The position numbers and the translations under genes are program-made. A DNA stretch of 64,000 nucleotides from Sophora flavescens (taxonomy: Eukaryota > Streptophyta > Magnoliopsida > Fabales > Fabaceae). Below, in pieces: positions 59,826 through 64,000 of this stretch. Position 1 is the stretch's first letter, and each line of letters starts with the position of its first letter. The stretch is from positions 62,001-126,000 of the forward strand of contig JAUPTC010000068.1 of NCBI GenBank assembly GCA_030762895.1. The letters run 5' to 3'. The notes under the pieces were generated by a model. That model had not been told where the DNA came from. It ran no database searches and saw only the letters and a program-made list of their open reading frames with translations.

Positions 59826-60651
59826 TGGTAATGAGTCCAAAAGGAAAGGGTAATGTGAGATTTTCTGACGCATCTGAGGACAACAAAAATTATAGAAGAA
59901 GATGAAAGACAAAATTGATAAGATGAGAATAGGAGGTAGGGCTGCCACAAGTCAAGGGATTTATTAAGCCAAGGTGATGTTCGCTTACAAGAATCTTTGG
60001 ATCTCTTGATATCAAAGGGTCGTCTAATGAAGAACCCAAGAGGAGAAACACTCACAAATGGAATCAATCCAAATTGAACTCAGTTATCATTCATCATGTA
60101 ATAGGTGTACATATCCAGCATAGGAAATAAAACCAAAGGTCATCATAAGATGACATAAACTCCTAATAACTAGACATAACTTCTCCACTCAAGTGCTATT
60201 AAAAGAACATAACCATCCTACTTAAGAAAATAATAAAAGTGGTTCCAATAACTTCTAAAGGAGTTACCTAGGCATGCCAAGCCAAAGGTTGCCTCTTTGG
60301 GGTAAGTTCCAAAACGTGCTACCTGACCATTCATAACGGGCCTTGCTCATTCATCAAGCTTTTGGTGTAGCCCAATTAACATATAACTCATTTAAGGTCC
60401 AAGAATTCGTATTAAACTTTGCAGCCTCTTTTTTCACCATGATAGAAGCCGAATTTTGGGTCAAGGGGCCTGAGAGTGATTGTAGATAATTCTTCAAGCT
60501 TTCCAAACCATCTTGAAAGAATGCATCAATAGGAGATTCGACTAAGATCGACCAAATCAAGTGATATTGACAACAATGCATAGCTGAAAATAAAATTTTC
60601 ATCAAAAATATTATTTGGCCTCAAATTGGACATCATCCTTGGTTTGCATCA
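59826..60651 (-). repeat. Unit 1 LTR B2, diverged
   Basis: About 826 bp, from TGATGCAAACC (ending at 60651) to the altered 3' end near 59826 beside a damaged primer binding site. Includes CCTAATAACTAGACATAAC and the stem-loop seen in the left block. Confidence 0.78.
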
Positions 60652-60706
60652 TTCCCTCCTCTTGAAAAGAATTCAATTCTCAAATTTATTGCCTTATGAG
60701 TCTTCT

Positions 60707-61628
60707 TTATCCTCCGGTTCAAACACAACCATTTTGAATCCATGGGGCACCTCTCTTGGAATTGTTTTCTTCAACTTCCTTCAAAATAGAGTCATCACCT
60801 CTAGCAAAGAGTTTGCATTAGTAGTCAAACAAGCATCCTTACATAGAAAGATATATATAGGCTGCCTTGCCAACATTGCTCCCTTCACCTTATTTTTCTT
60901 TTTATAGGAAAGACTTTAATTCTCTTTCAACCTTTTGCCTCAATTTTTTTCTTTTATTTTCCCTTCAAAAATGCAGCTTCCACCTTTTTCTCAACGCCTT
61001 TTTTCATTCTCTTTCTTGTTTGTTTTCCTCCATTCCTTTTTCTACCTTTTTCTCATGGCTTTATTTTTTTATTACTTCCTTCTTTGCTTCTCTCATTCTT
61101 CACTCAGCACTCTTTCTTTATTGTTTTCTCAATCATTCTTTTCTCACTCTCTCCTTCTGGGCACATTTGATCTTCATACACTTGTTTTGGTGACAATGGT
61201 CCAAGAGTAATTTTTTTGCGATTATTAAATACAAATGAGTACTTGTCGTTGTTCGCATCATTATCTTCGCCATCGCTCAATCCTCCATGGACGCCTTCAA
61301 GTAACAAGTGCTTCAAGCCTATGTGGGCACCACATCACACTAAAACGTCATCTTTATATCTCCCATCCTGGAAGGCACTCGTACTTCTTGTTTGTTCATT
61401 CCACGTCACCAAAATCACTAAAACTCCGGGATGCCCAAATGACATTACTATTAGGATGCTTCCCTAGAAGAGGAAGTCCCAACTTTTGCACCATTGGTGG
61501 TAATTTAGCTAGGCCTTGATGTAACCTTTCACTAAATGACCAAGCTACATATCTTGTCCTTCACATGAGCATCTAGAATAGAAAGATCCTCCATTTTCGC
61601 ATCATTTTTTCTTCACTAGTGACTCCAC
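60707..61628 (-). pseudogene. Unit 1 copy B2: degenerate protease/Lys-Glu polyprotein
   Basis: The original ATG is now GTG (61626-61628). The best fragment, 61104-61316, reads the KHLLL region to the Lys/Glu-rich part, with a changed motif (KHLLLEGVHGG). Near 60714 one base fewer than in the left block (CCTCCGGTTC) puts the end into the frame EPEDKEDS, which may be the older form of this junction. Confidence 0.72.
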
Positions 61629-61712
61629 GAAGAAACCACTAAGAAAAAATTTCAACCTCCAAAAATTGAAAACAATCATAAGTCACCTAGGAAGGATGGC
61701 TCTGATAATAAA

Positions 61713-62519
61713 TGGCATGATCCTCTAAAAAGGAGCATGTAGATTTTCTGATCTATCCTTGAGTGACAACAAAAATTATAGAAGAAGATGAAAGACAAAT
61801 TGGATAAGATGAGAAATGGGAGGGTAGGCGCCACAAGTCCAAGGGGATTTGATTGTCAAGGTGATAAAACACACAAGAATCTTGGATTCTTGATAAGAAC
61901 AAGGTTGGCTCAATGAAGAACCCAAGAGAAAACACTCACAAATGGAATCAATCCATGAACTCAAAGTTATCATTCACTGTAATAGGTGTGGGTACATATA
62001 GCATAGGGAAATAAAAACCAAAGGTCATCATAAGATGATTACCTAAACTCCTAATAACTAGACATAACTCTCCACTAAGTGGTTATTAAAAGAACATAAC
62101 TCATCCTACTTCTAAGAAAATAATAAAGTGGTTCCATAACTTCTAAAGGAGTTACTCTAGGTATGCAATGCCAAAGGTTGCTCTTAAGTTCCAAAAACGT
62201 GCCAGCCACCATTCATAACGGGCCTTGCTTCATTCACTGCTTTTAGTGTAGCCCAATTAATATATAACTCATTTAAGGTCCAAGAATTGCATTAAAACTT
62301 GCAGCCCTTTTCACCATGATAGCTTTTCTAATTTCGGTCAAGAGGCCTGAGATATGATTTGATAATTCTTCAAGCTTTCAACGATCGAAGAATGCATCAA
62401 TCGGAGATTCGGGAGATCAAGATCGACCAAATCACATACGGGTTCACCACAATGAAAATAAAATTTTCATCAAAATATTAATTTGGCCTCAAATTGACAT
62501 CAGCCCTTGGTTTGCATCA
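61713..62519 (-). repeat. Unit 1 LTR B3, diverged
   Basis: About 807 bp with recognisable ends, and the subfamily-specific 3' end near 61731-61760. Confidence 0.78.
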
Positions 62520-62570
62520 TTCCTCCTCTTGAAAAGAATTCGACTCGAATTTATTGCCTTAAGGAGTCTT

Positions 62571-63471
62571 TTATCCTCCGGTTCAAACACAACCATTTTG
62601 AATCCATGGGGCACCTTCTCTTGAATTGTTTCTTCAACTTCCTTCAAATAGAAATATCACCTCTAGGCAAAGTATTTCCGCATTAGTAGTCAAACAAGCA
62701 TCTTACATAGAGATATATATAGGCTGCCTTAAGCAACATTGCTCCCTTCACCTTATTTTCTTTTATGTAGTTAATTTCAATTTCCTCTTTCAACCCGCCT
62801 CAATTTTTTCTTCTTTTATTTTCCTTCAAAATGCGCTTCCACCTTTTTCCTCAACGCTCTTTTCTATCTCCGTTTGTTTTCCTCCATTCCTTTTCTTTCT
62901 ACCTTTTTCATGGTTTTATTTTTTTATTACTTCTCCCTTCTTTTGCTTTCCTCATTCACCAAACACTCTTCTTTTTATTGTTTTCCTCAATCATTCTTTT
63001 TTTCTCACTCTCTCCTTTCAAGTACATTTCCGATCTTCATACACTTTGTTTTGGTGGACATGGTCCAAGAGTACTTTTGCGATTATTAAATACAAATGAG
63101 TACTTGTCGTTGCTCGCATCATATCTCGCTTGGCTTGTCAATCCTCCATGGACGCCATGCAATGCGGCTTCGCTTCATGGGCACCACATCACATAAAACG
63201 GCCATCTTTATAGCTCAATCCGGAAGGCATCAGATTTCTTGTTTGTTCACCATCACGGCCACCAAAATCACTAAACCCCCGGATGCTCCAAATGACATAC
63301 TATTGTGGATGCTCTAAGAGGAAGCCCCAACTTTTGCACCATGGTGGTACTAGCTAGGTTGATGTAACTCTTTTCTATCAATGACCAAGCTACATCTTGT
63401 CCTTCATATAGCATCTAGAATAGAAAGACCCCATTTTCTTGGCATCATTTTTCTTTCATTAGTGACCTACA
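62571..63471 (-). pseudogene. Unit 1 copy B3: degenerate protease/Lys-Glu polyprotein
   Basis: Same order of parts as copy A1. The start codon region (near 63465-63475) is rearranged and the ATG is lost. The Lys/Glu-rich part lies at about 62750-63020 and the protease part at about 63090-63440, with many small indels. No intact frame longer than a fragment remains on the coding strand. Confidence 0.72.
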
Positions 63472-63563
63472 AGGAAGAAACCACTAAGAAAAATTCAAAC
63501 TTCCAAAAAAAAATTGAAAACAAAATCATAAGTCACTCTAGGAAGGATGGCTCGATACCAAAA

Positions 63564-64000
63564 TGGCATGATCCTAAAAAGGAGCATGTAGATTTTCTGA
63601 TCTATCCTTGAGTGACAAACAAAAATTATAGAAGAAGATGAAAGCAAAATTGGATAAGATGAGAAATGGGAGGCAGTGCCACAAAGTCCAAGGGGATTGA
63701 TAAGCCAAGGTGATGTTCGGCCACAAGAAATCTTGGATTCTTGATAAGAACAAGGTTGGCACAATGAAGAACCTAAGAGAGAAATACTTCCTCACAAATG
63801 GAACCAACCAATTGAACTCAAAGTTATCATTCATCATGTAATGTGTGTACATATAGCATAGGGAAATAAAAACCAAAGGTCATCATAAGATGACATAAAC
63901 TCCTAATAACTAGACATAACTTCACTAAGTGGTTATTAAAAGAACATAACTATCCTACTTAAGAAAATAATAAAAGTGGTTCCATAACTTAGAAAGAAAG
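63564..64000 (-). repeat. Unit 1 LTR B4, partial at window end
   Basis: The 3' 437 bp or so of an LTR, next to a primer binding site still readable as TGGTATCGAGCC (near 63550-63561). The array continues beyond the window. Confidence 0.78.

Larger units (their letters stand above)
58572..64000 (-). mobile_element. Unit 1 tandem array, diverged reversed block
   Basis: A partial LTR (58572-58723), two complete LTRs (about 59826-60651 and 61713-62519) and a partial LTR at the window end alternate with three internal regions. The period is about 1.85-1.89 kb, all on the - strand. All share a different LTR 3' end (AGGAGCATGTAGATTTTCTG-type sequence at 61731 and 63580) from the left block, so this is a separate subfamily. 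Small indels are frequent. Confidence 0.82.

Noticed and set aside
1..64000. CRISPR array or bacterial operon
   Set aside because: The repeats are 1.9 and 3.4 kb long with LTR, PBS and polypurine structure; gene content is of plant retrotransposon type.
1..64000. Centromeric satellite assignment
   Set aside because: The homogenised core and diverged edge would fit, but there is no known centromere repeat, no chromodomain or integrase, and no CENH3 data, so the location cannot be claimed.

Overview
The window is AT-rich plant nuclear DNA, probably from a dicot, made entirely of tandemly repeated, non-autonomous Ty3/gypsy LTR retrotransposons. The evidence is a plant-type Ty3/gypsy Gag and protease region, LTRs with TGAT...ATCA ends, primer binding sites close to the 3' end of initiator Met-tRNA, and purine-rich tracts just before each LTR. 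I see no host gene, tRNA, rRNA, CRISPR array or bacterial feature. The species and the exact retrotransposon clade cannot be fixed from the sequence alone.

There are two related element families, each arranged LTR-internal-LTR-internal with shared LTRs, so they behave like satellite DNA. Unit 1 (period about 1.875 kb, LTR about 820 bp, internal about 1.05 kb) keeps only a protease-like domain, a Lys/Glu-rich stretch and the pre-reverse-transcriptase linker. Unit 2 (period about 3.43 kb, LTR about 946 bp, internal about 2.49 kb) keeps a Gag domain, a Lys/Glu-rich stretch and an unrecognised second reading frame. Neither has reverse transcriptase, RNase H or integrase, so any movement would need a partner element elsewhere in the genome. 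The LTRs of the two families are alike from the TATA-like box to the 3' end but differ in most of U3.

Layout: 1-10417 holds unit 1 on the + strand, with six LTRs and five complete internal regions that are nearly identical. Positions 10416-58571 hold unit 2 on the - strand, with one truncated LTR, fourteen complete LTRs and fourteen internal regions. Copies 1-8 are nearly identical, copy 9 is slightly damaged, and copies 10-14 are strongly diverged and share diagnostic variants. Positions 58572-64000 hold unit 1 again, on the - strand, as a diverged subfamily with three internal regions. The left junction is an abrupt join beside a long hairpin. The right junction lies exactly at a unit 2 LTR terminus inside a unit 1 LTR, like an old insertion edge.

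The two families retain complementary coding parts: unit 1 has the protease and no Gag, and unit 2 has Gag and no protease. Most frame breaks are in homopolymer runs, and indels become frequent from about 38.5 kb. Part of the apparent decay may therefore be consensus error in a long-read assembly rather than biology.
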